From: an uncultured Collinsella sp.
GTDB taxonomy: Bacteria > Actinomycetota > Coriobacteriia > Coriobacteriales > Coriobacteriaceae
Length of the DNA: 64,000 nt
Assembly: GCA_900544095.1 (NCBI GenBank)
Contig: UQTV01000001.1
Location: 496,001 to 560,000 of the forward strand
Direction of reading: 5' to 3'
This document shows, piece after piece, positions 46,913 through 55,382 of the stretch. The number at the start of each line of letters is the position of its first letter. The stretch's first letter is position 1. The position numbers and the translations under genes were made by a program. The notes beneath the pieces were generated by a model. It saw nothing but the letters and a program-made list of their open reading frames with translations. It was not told the DNA's origin and searched no databases.

Positions 46913-47049
46913 TGTTCACTCCTTCTTGGGGTTTTAAGCACGGGGCGTGGCCACGGTGGGTTGTCCTCGTGCCTCCTGGCTGCATCCGCGCCGCTCATGG
47001 CATTTCGCGGTTTGGACTCGACGCAGCAGGAGCCGACAAAACAATCGGT

Positions 47050-47078
47050 ACTATACGCGCATCGGGAGCGTATTTCCA
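47050..47078 (-). promoter_or_regulatory. Candidate promoter for the rplE ribosomal block
   Basis: On the minus strand TGGAAA (47078-47073) and TATAGT (47055-47050) are separated by 17 bases, a good match to a housekeeping-sigma promoter. It lies about 140 bases before rplE, the only promoter-like pair I saw in this gap. Confidence 0.5.
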
Positions 47079-47125
47079 GAAAAACCTCGTCTGCCTGCAC
47101 AACTCCACAACTCCCCCGCACATAT

Positions 47126-47149
47126 TGATCCCTAGGGGACGGAGGAAAA
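47126..47149. repeat. Short dispersed repeat, copy 1
   Basis: The 24 bases TGATCCCTAGGGGACGGAGG plus AAAA match 63571-63594 at 23 positions, same orientation. Both copies lie just past gene ends. Confidence 0.6.
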
Positions 47150-47153
47150 TGGC

Positions 47154-47220
47154 AGTTGCGGTGAAATAGGGACTGTTTGACGGCTTAACAAGCTTAAACA
47201 GTCCGTATTTCACCGCAACT
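47154..47220. repeat. 67-bp palindrome flanking the permease, copy 1
   Basis: Arms 47154-47178 and 47196-47220 are inverted copies matching at 24 of 25 bases, with a 17-base centre that can fold further. It starts 13 bases past the permease stop, so it may also act as its terminator. A nearly identical element lies at 48665-48731. Confidence 0.88.
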
Positions 47221-47233
47221 CATATATGGGACG

Positions 47234-48547
47234 TTATTTTTGGCGGGGCAGAACCAGGTTGAGGACGATGGCGACAAGTGCGGCGACGGCAATGGAGGAT
47301 CCGCCAAAGACGGTGTCAACCCATGCGGGGAATCCAGCGCCGGCAAGCGCACCGGCTGTGCGCTCAATGCCCGTGCCAAAGGCGATGGAGAGACCCATGA
47401 GCGTAGTGTCGCGCTGAGACAGGCCGTGGCGGGCAAACATGACCACGCCATTCATGCCGATGGTCGCGAACACGCCAATGGTGGCGCCGCCGATAACCGG
47501 CTGCGGAATGGACGTGAGCACCGCCGCGCACTTGGGCAGTAGGCCCGCGATGAGCAAGATGGCAGCCGCGAGCGTAAAGACCATACGGTTGACGACCTTG
47601 TTCTCGGCGATGATACCCACATTCTGGCCAAAGGTTGCCGTGGGGACGCCGCCCAAAAAGCCCGAAAGCATACCGACGAGGCCATTGGCAATCAATCCGC
47701 CCGAGATCTGACTATCGGTCGCGGGGGTATCGAGCGCAGCAGAGGACACGGCGGCAAACTCTCCCATAACCTGCACGGCGTTGACGATGGCGACGACGCC
47801 TACCACGGCACATGCTGCCGGATCGAACACCAGACGATGGGCGCCAAGTGCCGGCGGAGCAAACCAGCTGGCGGTCGCGATGGCCGAGAAATCGACCATG
47901 CCCAGCACCGCAGCCAAAACAAAGCCCGCGCAGATGCCGGCCAGGATACTGCCCAACTTGAGCGCGCCCTTGCCATAGTTGCCGGCCATAAAGGTGACGA
48001 CAAACGTCACGAGCGCGACGGCCCAGTTGGTGACGCTGCCAAAATCGGCAGCACTCTCCCCGCCCGCCATAGAAGCCACGGCGACCGGGCACAGAGACAG
48101 GCCGATCACAAAGATGACGGTGCCGAGCACCGGGGCCGGAAACAGAAAGCTTACGCGCTTAAACAGCAGGCCGAAAAGCACGACGAGCGCGCCGCCGATA
48201 ACTTGAGCGCCCAGCACGGCCTCGAAGCCGAGCTCAAGGCCGACCGCCTTGAGTGCCGGCACGAAGGTAAAGCTCGCGCCCATCACGATGGGCAGGCCCG
48301 AACCAACGACGCCTTTTATGGGGAACTGTTGAAGGAAAATGTCGAGCGCCGAGAGAACCAGCGATGCCTGAATGACGGCGGCTTCCTCTTGAGGGGTAAA
48401 GCCGCAGACCGACGCGATGATGATGGCAGGCGTGACGATGCCCGCGAACGCAGCCAGAACATGCTGCAACGCATGGGGCAATACCTGCACAAACGATACT
48501 TTTCCCGTACGCTCGAACAGGGAGTCCCCTGCTGCCGACTCTGCCAT
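47234..48547 (-). CDS. NCS2 family nucleobase permease (xanthine/uracil type) 1
   Basis: The 437-aa protein has about 12 to 14 membrane helices and NCS2 motifs: LPHALQHVLAAFAGIVTPAI, GLPIVMGASFTFVPAL, VPTATFGQNVGIIAENKVVN and SIPQPVIGGATIGVFATIG. These proteins import uracil, xanthine or urate with protons. Its place beside xdhC, yqeB and yqeC favours a purine substrate, by inference. The ATG at 48547 has GGGAGG upstream; the frame runs 33 codons further. It is bracketed by two copies of one palindrome. Confidence 0.92.
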   Translation of the reverse strand: MAESAAGDSLFERTGKVSFVQVLPHALQHVLAAFAGIVTPAIIIASVCGFTPQEEAAVIQASLVLSALDIFLQQFPIKGVVGSGLPIVMGASFTFVPALKAVGLELGFEAVLGAQVIGGALVVLFGLLFKRVSFLFPAPVLGTVIFVIGLSLCPVAVASMAGGESAADFGSVTNWAVALVTFVVTFMAGNYGKGALKLGSILAGICAGFVLAAVLGMVDFSAIATASWFAPPALGAHRLVFDPAACAVVGVVAIVNAVQVMGEFAAVSSAALDTPATDSQISGGLIANGLVGMLSGFLGGVPTATFGQNVGIIAENKVVNRMVFTLAAAILLIAGLLPKCAAVLTSIPQPVIGGATIGVFATIGMNGVVMFARHGLSQRDTTLMGLSIAFGTGIERTAGALAGAGFPAWVDTVFGGSSIAVAALVAIVLNLVLPRQK

Positions 48548-48664
48548 TTGCGCCTCCCATACCCCAGGCAGCGGCCCCATGCCGCCCAACGGGCGGACAT
48601 TATAGGGCATATGGCACAGGTAGCATTTTGACCCGCAATCCTGCATCCCCCGGAGTCAAACAGC

Positions 48665-48731
48665 AGTTGCGGTGAAATAGGGACTGTTTGACGGCTTAAC
48701 TGGCTTAAACAGTCCGTATTTCACCGCAACT
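48665..48731. repeat. 67-bp palindrome flanking the permease, copy 2
   Basis: Arms 48665-48689 and 48707-48731 match at 24 of 25 bases. The whole element differs from 47154-47220 only in the loop (CTGG versus CAAG region). Same orientation as copy 1. It lies 17 bases past the xdhC stop. Confidence 0.88.
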
Positions 48732-48748
48732 TATTGATGGGGATGCGA

Positions 48749-49792
48749 TTAGCGCTTGCGGGGGACGAGCTTGGTGCGGCGCAGGTGAATCATCTCGGCG
48801 GCGATGGAGATGGCGATCTCCTCGGGATCCTCTGCCTCGATGGCAACGCCGATCGGCAGGTGCAACCCGTCGATCTGTTCCTGCGTAAAGCCCTCTTGCT
48901 CCAAACGGGCCCGCACAAAGGCCGTCTTGCGGCGCGAACCCAGACAGCCCAGGTAGGCAGGCTTGGCGCGCATTGCCTGAATCACCACGTCGATATCGGA
49001 CTTGTGGCCTGCTGTGGCCACGACCACCAAGTCGCGCGGGCCGATGGGGCACAGCTCGTCCAGATTCTTGTAGTCGACCAGGCGACGGTCGTAGACACCG
49101 GGCACCCATTCGGGCGTCAGCGTGCCGGGGCGATCGTCGCAGGCCACGACGGCAAAGCCCGCCGCCGTGAGCACGCGCGCCGTCGCGGCGCCCACGTGTC
49201 CGCAGCCAAAGATATAGGTCAGGCCCTCGGGGCAGAGCGTCTCGATGTGCGCCGCGGGAATCTCGGAGGCCGCGTTGGTGTGGGTGACCTTACTCCCCTC
49301 CTCCACCAGCGAAAGCTCGGGGCAGCCCATTATGGTGCGGCGCGACTCCTCACCATGGTATTCATCAGCGTCGCATTCGAGCGCGCTTGCGATAAACGGC
49401 TCAAAGTCGATGACGAAGTCGCCGATGCGTCGATACGCCAAGACGTCGGCAACCGACTGGAACAACGGCGCCTGGGTCGCGTCCAGGTGCAGATAGCACA
49501 GGCAGATGGCTCCGCCGCAGATCATGCCGGTATCGGAGCTCTCGCCGCCCATGGTATAGCGGACCAGGCGCGACTGCCCTGCGGACAGCAGCTCGAGGGC
49601 CTCGCCCAGCGCAAAGAGCTCGATTTTGCCGCCGCCGATGGTACCCGCTTGGCTACCGTCGGCAAAGACGGCCATCCAGGCGCCCACGCCGCGCGGCGAC
49701 GACCCCGCCGTACCGGCCACGACCACGAGCTTGCACGTCTTACCAGCCTTCAGAGCGCCAAGCGCAGCATTCACCACATCGAGCTTTTCCAT
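48749..49792 (-). CDS. XdhC family protein (molybdenum hydroxylase maturation)
   Basis: The 347-aa protein has the N-terminal XdhC domain (VVVAGTAGSSPRGVGAWMAV, TIGGGKIE) and a C-terminal Rossmann domain (YIFGCGHVGAATARVLTAAG, VVATAGHKSDIDVV, YLGCLGSRRK). XdhC proteins bind molybdenum cofactor and help insert its sulfurated form into xanthine-dehydrogenase-type enzymes. It lies nine bases after yqeB on the same strand. No hydroxylase gene is in the window, so the client enzyme must be elsewhere. Confidence 0.9.
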   Translation of the reverse strand: MEKLDVVNAALGALKAGKTCKLVVVAGTAGSSPRGVGAWMAVFADGSQAGTIGGGKIELFALGEALELLSAGQSRLVRYTMGGESSDTGMICGGAICLCYLHLDATQAPLFQSVADVLAYRRIGDFVIDFEPFIASALECDADEYHGEESRRTIMGCPELSLVEEGSKVTHTNAASEIPAAHIETLCPEGLTYIFGCGHVGAATARVLTAAGFAVVACDDRPGTLTPEWVPGVYDRRLVDYKNLDELCPIGPRDLVVVATAGHKSDIDVVIQAMRAKPAYLGCLGSRRKTAFVRARLEQEGFTQEQIDGLHLPIGVAIEAEDPEEIAISIAAEMIHLRRTKLVPRKR

Positions 49793-49801
49793 CGTCGCTT
49801 C

Positions 49802-50596
49802 CTATCCCCTAAAAACGTCGGTGAGCATGGCGAGCGCCTCGAGCACGCCGCCGCCGACCGATGTCGCCTTGTCCGAAATATAGTTGATGTAGCTGGCGTC
49901 ACCGCGCGGGTCGACATCGGCGCACTTAAAGCCCTCGGCGACCTGGACGCCATCTGCCAAAAGGCCGCGCAAGCAGCCGTCAATCGTCGTGAACATGGGC
50001 GTATCGCCCGCATACCCAACGCACTCGCCGGCACTCACGATGTCGCCGATCGCATGGTCGGACCTAAACACGCCGGCGGCAGGGCTGTGGATAACACGCT
50101 CCTCGCCGTATCCGGCGATGATACCCGGCACGCCCGTATTGGGCTGGGGTGAGCCCTGGGTAATCACGCGGCCGAGGAAATGACCGCGCATAGTCTCGAC
50201 CACGGCATCGCAATCGACCGGTGCGGTAAAGCCCGGCCCTACCGCGATGACGGCAGGCGCCATATCGCGCGTGGTGCCCAAGTTGCGCTTGGCCAGAATC
50301 GCGTCGACCACGGCCGCGGGCTTAAGCTCGCCGAGCATCTGTGCCTGGGGGTCCACCACCACGGCGACATCCCCCGCCTCGGTAATCTCAAGCGCCTCGG
50401 CCGGCGTCTGTGCCAAGCGGGCGCGAATGCCCTCGACCTCAACCTCGCCCAAGCGAATGGCCTCGCAAAAACTGATCGTGCGACGGATGCACGTGGGGAC
50501 CGCGATATCGGCCATGACGACCGACACGCCGGCGCGCACCAGACGAGCAGCCACACCCGTGGCGATATCGCCGGCGCCGCGAACATAAACGAGCAT
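49802..50596 (-). CDS. yqeB: Selenium-dependent molybdenum hydroxylase accessory protein YqeB
   Basis: The 264-aa protein begins with VYVRGAGDIATGVAARLVRA, a nucleotide-binding-type fold, followed by PTCIRRTISFCEAI and VIAVGPGFTAPVDCDAVVET. These are features of the YqeB (EF2563) family, found next to selenium-dependent molybdenum hydroxylases. The exact reaction is unknown. GGGAGG precedes the ATG. It forms a two-gene unit with xdhC. Confidence 0.88.
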   Translation of the reverse strand: MLVYVRGAGDIATGVAARLVRAGVSVVMADIAVPTCIRRTISFCEAIRLGEVEVEGIRARLAQTPAEALEITEAGDVAVVVDPQAQMLGELKPAAVVDAILAKRNLGTTRDMAPAVIAVGPGFTAPVDCDAVVETMRGHFLGRVITQGSPQPNTGVPGIIAGYGEERVIHSPAAGVFRSDHAIGDIVSAGECVGYAGDTPMFTTIDGCLRGLLADGVQVAEGFKCADVDPRGDASYINYISDKATSVGGGVLEALAMLTDVFRG

Positions 50597-50697
50597 TCCC
50601 GGGGCACCTCCCTGTGCTACGGTTTATCAGAGCAAAAGCGGTTCTGCCGCTACGCTAATGATTATTTCTTATCACAGCATTATACGGCGGTGAACAG

Positions 50698-51432
50698 ATG
50701 GAAACGATTAACGGGGGCCTTGCCTCGGCGCTCAAGATCGAGCCGGGCATTACCGCAATTATCGGCAGCGGTGGCAAGTCGACCCTGCTAAAGACGCTCG
50801 GCCTTGAGCTTATGCGCGCCGGCGGCCGCGTGCTCCTCTGCACCACCACGCATATGTTTCCCGTCGCCGGCGTGCCATGGGACGGGTCGAACCGTCGCCT
50901 GGACGCCGCGCCCTGGAAGCCAGGTGCCTTACACGCCCCAGGCTGCACCTGCGAGGCCTGCTCGGGGCTTGTGCGGGGAAGCATCTGCCAAGCTGGTGTC
51001 TTGGACCCCGAGACGGGCAAGCTCTCCTCCCCTGCCGAGGCGCTCGACCAGCTGGCGCAGCGCTTTGACTACGTCCTGGCCGAGGCAGACGGCAGCAAGC
51101 GGCTCCCGCTCAAGGCCCACGCCGCCTGGGAGCCGGTAATTCCCTCTGGCACAGCCGACATCGCCTGGATCGTCGGCGCTTCGGGGCTCGGCAAGCCCAT
51201 CAACGAAGCCGTCCACCGCCCCGAGCTCTTTTGCGAGCGTTGCGGCTGCGAGCCCACCGACGTTGCCACGCCCGAGCGCGTCGCCCAAGTGCTCAATGCC
51301 GAGATGCAGGCGCTGGAACTCAACAATGCCCGCATCATGCTCAACCAAGTCGACACGCTTGCCGACCCAACGATGGCAGATCGCTTCGAGGCAGCTCTCG
51401 ACCGCCCCGTCGTCGCCAGCAGCCTCAAGTAG
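50698..51432 (+). CDS. yqeC: Selenium-dependent hydroxylase accessory protein YqeC
   Basis: The 244-aa protein has a P-loop-like IIGSGGKSTLLKTLGLEL near 22-40, LCTTTHMFP, and LAEADGSKRLPLKAHAAWEP, the YqeC family pattern. It also carries cysteine pairs (CTCEAC and CERCGCE) that could bind metal. It is thought to act in maturation of selenium-containing molybdenum hydroxylases. It is divergent from yqeB and convergent with the mocA-like gene. Confidence 0.88.
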   Translation: METINGGLASALKIEPGITAIIGSGGKSTLLKTLGLELMRAGGRVLLCTTTHMFPVAGVPWDGSNRRLDAAPWKPGALHAPGCTCEACSGLVRGSICQAGVLDPETGKLSSPAEALDQLAQRFDYVLAEADGSKRLPLKAHAAWEPVIPSGTADIAWIVGASGLGKPINEAVHRPELFCERCGCEPTDVATPERVAQVLNAEMQALELNNARIMLNQVDTLADPTMADRFEAALDRPVVASSLK

Positions 51433-51458
51433 CCGGCGCCACCCTGGCGTCCTTTCTG

Positions 51459-52049
51459 CTAGCGAGGCGCGTAGCAGGCCGCGATATGCTCCGAGACGCG
51501 GCGCTGGCCCTTGGCGGTGTCGACATCCCACAACTCGTAGGCACGTGCCTCGACCAACTGGACATCGGCGCGGCCGCGCAGCAGCGACGATCCGCCATCC
51601 TTGCCCTTAAGACCCATAAGGTCGGGAAAGAGACTCGCAGGGAACAGCACCGGCGAGGCGGGTTCACCGTTTAGGGCAAGACGCACGGGCGCAACGCCGC
51701 CGTTGGCCTTAAAAGCACCGGCGAGTGCTTCAAAGGAATCCGAACTCACGAGCGGCTGGTCGCCCGGCAAAAAGAGGCAGCCCTTCCAGCCGCGATCGGC
51801 TCCCCAGGTAAGACCGGCGCGCACACTCTCGCTCCTGAGCGCGCCATCGTGCAGCGCGCATGCGCAGCGCAGCTCACAGCAAATCTCGGCAACTTGGGGC
51901 CAGCGCGTCGTAACAACAACGTCAAATCCTTTGGGCACCGACTCAATCGTCCGCTGAATCAGCGGCTTTCCGCAGATATCGGCAAGCATCTTGTTAGAGC
52001 CAAACCGCTTGCCCTCGCCCGAAGCCATAATGACGCAACCAAGTTTCAT
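51459..52049 (-). CDS. MocA/MobA-like nucleotidyltransferase
   Basis: The 196-aa protein has the MobA-type opening GCVIMASGEGKRFGSNKMLA, a KPLIQRTIESVP segment and the metal-binding LPGDQPLVSS. This family transfers CMP or GMP to molybdopterin; the YqeBC-linked group resembles the cytidylyltransferase MocA. With XdhC, YqeB and YqeC it completes a cofactor-tailoring set. GGGGAGG precedes the ATG. Confidence 0.88.
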   Translation of the reverse strand: MKLGCVIMASGEGKRFGSNKMLADICGKPLIQRTIESVPKGFDVVVTTRWPQVAEICCELRCACALHDGALRSESVRAGLTWGADRGWKGCLFLPGDQPLVSSDSFEALAGAFKANGGVAPVRLALNGEPASPVLFPASLFPDLMGLKGKDGGSSLLRGRADVQLVEARAYELWDVDTAKGQRRVSEHIAACYAPR

Positions 52050-52214
52050 GGTGATACCTCCCCTGAAGCCATCGTACCCATAACTCGCGCCACGGGTGCA
52101 TAAAGATGGTGTCCTGGCCGTTGGCGGTCTTATAACGCAGCGGCACTTTCGTTATTTGCGACCATGTGGCATTTGTGGCACAGTGAGCCCAAACAAATTT
52201 TTAGGAAGGCACCC

Positions 52215-52868
52215 ATGACCCCCGCACAGATTGAGTTTTACAAGCGTCTTGCACACAGTCTGGCGCTCCAATTTGGTCCCAACTGTGAAATCGTCGTCCA
52301 CGATCTGGAGACCGAGGACATGGACCACTCTATCGTGGCGATTGAAAACGGCCACGTCAGCGGACGCAAACTGGGCGACGGTCCCAGCCACATCGTGCTC
52401 GAGTCCATGCACGAGGATGCCGCCGAGGTCCACGACCGCGCGCCGTACCTCACCAAGACCGCCGATGGCAAGCTGCTCAAATCGTCGACCATCTTCATTC
52501 GCGACGACGCTGGCAACCCCGTCGGCATTATGGGCATCAACTTTGACATCACGCTCATGAAGGCATTTGAGCGTTCGCTCGATGCGCTCACCGGCACGGG
52601 CGACAAGGGATACACCGAGCCCGATCCCATCACCAAAAACATCGGCGACCTGCTCGATGATCTGCTGCGCGAGTGCGAGCGGTACGTGGGCAAGCCTGCG
52701 GCCCTCATGACCAAGGACGAGCGCATTCGCGCTATCGGATACCTCGACCGCCGCGGCGCCTTCCTTATCTCCAAATCGAGCGAGTGCGCCTGCGAGTTCT
52801 TTGGCATCTCCAAGTACAGCTTCTACAGCTACCTCAACGAGGCCAAGGCAGAGGCTGACGACAAGTAA
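52215..52868 (+). CDS. YheO-type PAS/HTH transcriptional regulator 1
   Basis: The 217-aa protein has an N-terminal YheO-like PAS domain (LALQFGPNCEIVVHDLE, NGHVSGRKLGD, GIMGINFDITLMKAFERSLD) and a C-terminal DauR-like HTH (KDERIRAIGYLDRRGAF, ISKYSFYSYLNEAK). Such proteins sense small ligands and control transport or catabolism. A homologue is at 62909 beside an NCS2 permease. The ATG at 52215 has AGGAAGG upstream. Confidence 0.88.
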   Translation: MTPAQIEFYKRLAHSLALQFGPNCEIVVHDLETEDMDHSIVAIENGHVSGRKLGDGPSHIVLESMHEDAAEVHDRAPYLTKTADGKLLKSSTIFIRDDAGNPVGIMGINFDITLMKAFERSLDALTGTGDKGYTEPDPITKNIGDLLDDLLRECERYVGKPAALMTKDERIRAIGYLDRRGAFLISKSSECACEFFGISKYSFYSYLNEAKAEADDK

Positions 52869-52988
52869 ACGACCCGCCTGAACCATCCTCCCCTTAGTAC
52901 GAGTTCTTGAATGCGCGAATCCGGGCATCGGTGACAAGGCAAGTTCCATATAATCGAAGGGCTAGACAGTTCGAAAGGATGGGACAAG

Positions 52989-53663
52989 ATGAGGTCGAGC
53001 AACGCATCACGCAGCAGCCACGGAGGCACCGCGCCTACCGCCAGGCATGCGAAAAACGCGTTTGACGAGGGCGAAGACGATCTGTTTGCGTTGAGCCTCG
53101 ACGACGTGATGAGCGACCGACCTTGGACCGCCGATGAACTCATGGGCGGCGGAGCTCGCCCGACAAGTGCAAAGCCCGCACCTTCCGCCACACCCGCACC
53201 GGCATCCGTGCCCGCGGACGACTTTGCCACCCGTCCCATCGTGCAGACGACGCGTAAAGCCGCCCCTGTGCCCCACCCCATCAGCGATCCATCCGAGACG
53301 GCGGCGTTTCTCGCTGCAGCGGCACAGCGTCATGCGCCCAGCAGCACACCCGCGGATGCCGCCCCGCAGCAGTCGGCATACACGGCTCCCGAGTACAACA
53401 AGACCGGCGTAAAGGACGCATCGGCATCGTCGTATACCCGTGGCACCGAGGAAGAGCCGCCGCACTTCTCCGAGTTTCCCCAAGCGGCAAAGGTTGTCTT
53501 TATCGCCATCATCATCGCTCTGCTCGGCGTGATCGCGTTTGAGGGATTCCAGCTGTTCCGCGGCCCCACTGCGTCCGAATCGGCAACGCAGCAAAAAGAG
53601 GACGACAACCAGTACCTGGACATCAACACCCTCAAGGGCGACCCCAACGACGGAGACGAGTAA
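52989..53663 (+). CDS. Single-pass membrane protein of unknown function
   Basis: The 224-aa protein has a long polar N-terminal part rich in Ala, Pro, Ser and Thr (1-165), one membrane helix (VVFIAIIIALLGVIAFEGF, about 170-190) and a short acidic end. An acidic patch (EGEDDLFALSLDDVM) near 27-41 could be a binding motif. No family is recognised. AAAGGA precedes the ATG. The likely topology is N-terminus inside, by the basic N-terminus. Confidence 0.7.
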   Translation: MRSSNASRSSHGGTAPTARHAKNAFDEGEDDLFALSLDDVMSDRPWTADELMGGGARPTSAKPAPSATPAPASVPADDFATRPIVQTTRKAAPVPHPISDPSETAAFLAAAAQRHAPSSTPADAAPQQSAYTAPEYNKTGVKDASASSYTRGTEEEPPHFSEFPQAAKVVFIAIIIALLGVIAFEGFQLFRGPTASESATQQKEDDNQYLDINTLKGDPNDGDE

Positions 53664-53700
53664 CGAGGGTTAAGGGAGGGCCGGAAGAGCCGACAGCACG

Positions 53701-55023
53701 TTACGGCTCCAAAAGCCCTGCCATAAAGATGGGCAGATACAGCACGTCACCATCGCGGTGAAGATTACATTCCGCAAGTACCAGGGCGCGATCGATTCCG
53801 TAACCCTTCGTTGCCAGTGCGTTATCGAGCGCCGCGTGGGACTTAAAGCTTTTGCCCGATTTGACCTCGATGGCAATCACTTCCCCATCGAGCGTCTCTT
53901 CCACAAAATCGAGCTCACCGACTTTTTTGGACGTAAAGTAGCGCAATCTAAATCCATGAGCTTTGAGCTCTTGGGCAACGAAGCCCTCAAACGACGCCCC
54001 CATGTTCATGCCAAAGGCGTCTTCTGCCTCTCCATCAAAAACGCCTTGAGCGACCCTTTTGGAATACGACGACATGAGCATTCCGGTGTCCAGGTAAAAC
54101 AGCTTAAATAGATTTCGCTGCTCCCCCAATAAAAGGGGTGTCACGGGCGCCGTTACGTTATACACGGGAAGCGCAACGCCTGCCTCCGATAACCAGAGAA
54201 AATGGTCTGTCACCTGCGAAAAACGTTTGACGCCGTTAATCGACGACAGCTTGAATCGCTTGTTTTTGGAGCCAGCCTCGCTGGGAATCAAATCATAGAT
54301 ATCGCGAATAACCAAGCGTAGCTCGGGCGGAGCGTACTTTGCAATGTCATCGCGATACAGGGCATGAAGATCGCGGTGAATGTTCCGAACCTCGTCGACA
54401 TTGCGCGTCGCCAAGAAGGAATTGACCGCGTCGGGCATGCCTCCCACCACCACATACTGATGGAACAGATCGAGCAAGCGGTCATACAGGTAGCCGGGGA
54501 GCTCCTCCTCATCCTTTAGACAGCCCCTGAGCATGTCAAACACGCTGGCACCAACGCCATTTGCCCAGCAAAACTCCTCAAAGTCGAGCGGGTACATCTG
54601 GACCTGCTCGACATACCCCACCGGCAGGGAATCGATGCCCTCGAGCTCAACGCCAAGGAGCGATCCGGTAAGGATGTATCGAAAGTCGCCGCGCTGGACC
54701 AGGTATTTGATAAACGTCACCATGTTGGGGCATCGCTGCACCTCGTCGACAACCACGACGGTCTTGTTCGCAACCATCGGCTGCGTTGCAGCGATAGACA
54801 TGCGCATGAGCAGGTCGTCCGCACTTTTCGCCGCCAAAAACGAATCGCGCACGGACGCGTCGGCGATAAGGTCGAACGTCACAACGTTTTCGAACGATTC
54901 GTTTGCAAAGACGTTGACCAAATATGACTTTCCTACCTGTCGGGCGCCCTTGACCAAAAGAGCCTTGTTAGGCGACGAGGCAAGCCAAGATTCAAACTGT
55001 GCTTTCGCTTTTCTCTGTAGCAT
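53701..55023 (-). CDS. AAA_14/DUF4143 family ATPase
   Basis: The 440-aa protein shows Walker A VKGARQVGKSYLV near 25, Walker B TVVVVDEVQRCPNMV near 90, and the DUF4143 C-terminal domain (FKLFYLDTGMLMS, FEGFVAQELKAHGF, ELDFVEETLDGEVIAIEVKS). The last segment resembles a restriction-endonuclease-like fold. Function is unknown; the family is widespread and horizontally mobile. The ATG at 55023 has GGGGTG upstream; the frame is open 17 codons further. The region before it has regularly spaced 17-mers. Confidence 0.88.
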   Translation of the reverse strand: MLQRKAKAQFESWLASSPNKALLVKGARQVGKSYLVNVFANESFENVVTFDLIADASVRDSFLAAKSADDLLMRMSIAATQPMVANKTVVVVDEVQRCPNMVTFIKYLVQRGDFRYILTGSLLGVELEGIDSLPVGYVEQVQMYPLDFEEFCWANGVGASVFDMLRGCLKDEEELPGYLYDRLLDLFHQYVVVGGMPDAVNSFLATRNVDEVRNIHRDLHALYRDDIAKYAPPELRLVIRDIYDLIPSEAGSKNKRFKLSSINGVKRFSQVTDHFLWLSEAGVALPVYNVTAPVTPLLLGEQRNLFKLFYLDTGMLMSSYSKRVAQGVFDGEAEDAFGMNMGASFEGFVAQELKAHGFRLRYFTSKKVGELDFVEETLDGEVIAIEVKSGKSFKSHAALDNALATKGYGIDRALVLAECNLHRDGDVLYLPIFMAGLLEP

Positions 55024-55089
55024 AAGCGCACCCCTTATTACGTGCTGTTTGAGCACTAGGATACACTTTTCCATAGTAATTAGGTGCTC

Positions 55090-55172
55090 ATTTCGACACT
55101 TTTTCGAAGTTCTAAAGTGTGTATTACGACACTTTTCCGTACTTTTACATGGGAGATTTCGACACTTTTTCG
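55090..55172. repeat. Three 17-mers at exact 33-bp period
   Basis: ATTTCGACACTTTTTCG occurs at 55090-55106 and 55156-55172, and with two changes at 55123-55139. AAAGTGT at 55114-55120 also makes an inverted pair with ACACTTT at 55129-55135. The array begins 67 bases before the AAA_14 start. Three helical turns between units would put all on one DNA face. Confidence 0.75.
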
Positions 55173-55196
55173 GATTTGAGCCTAGCAGCAGCCGGC

Positions 55197-55244
55197 GAAA
55201 TCAAGCGCTGCTTGCGCGTCATTTCGCAGGCGGCGCTTGATTTC
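55197..55244. other. Perfect 12-bp hairpin
   Basis: GAAATCAAGCGC at 55197-55208 pairs perfectly with 55233-55244 across a 24-base loop. It lies between the 17-mer array and the riboswitch-like leader. Function unknown. Confidence 0.55.
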
Positions 55245-55293
55245 CGTCCACGCGCGCTGATAGACTCCATCGTGCCCGCAAGGAGTGGGCGCG

Positions 55294-55382
55294 TTTTATC
55301 CAGAGTCGGGGTAGAGAGTTGGCTCCAAGATCCCGACGCCAACCGGCCAAGAGGCACGGTGGCCCTGCCAACATCGATGAAA
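55294..55382 (+). promoter_or_regulatory. Candidate SAM-type (S-box-like) riboswitch
   Basis: The leader shows S-box hallmarks. P1 pairs TTTTATC (55294-55300) with GATGAAA (55376-55382). The 5' side reads TTATCCAGAG, as in S-boxes. P2 pairs TCGGG (55306-55310) with CCCGA (55332-55336). P3 pairs ACCGGCC (55342-55348) with GGCACGGT (55353-55360, one bulge). The P2 loop GTTGGC (55318-55323) is complementary to GCCAAC (55367-55372), the position of the SAM-I pseudoknot. No P4 is evident. The end of P1 touches the AAAGGAG ribosome-binding site, so translation control is likely. The class assignment is by eye only. Confidence 0.45.

Larger units (their letters stand above)
46913..47233. other. Promoter-bearing gap between rplE and the nucleobase permease
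   Basis: These 321 bases hold no gene. The permease-proximal end carries one copy of a long palindrome (47154-47220) and a short dispersed repeat (47126-47149). A candidate promoter for the ribosomal block is at 47050-47078. Confidence 0.65.

Noticed and set aside
47154..48731. Composite transposon carrying the permease
   Set aside because: The flanking palindromes carry no transposase, and no target duplication was seen.
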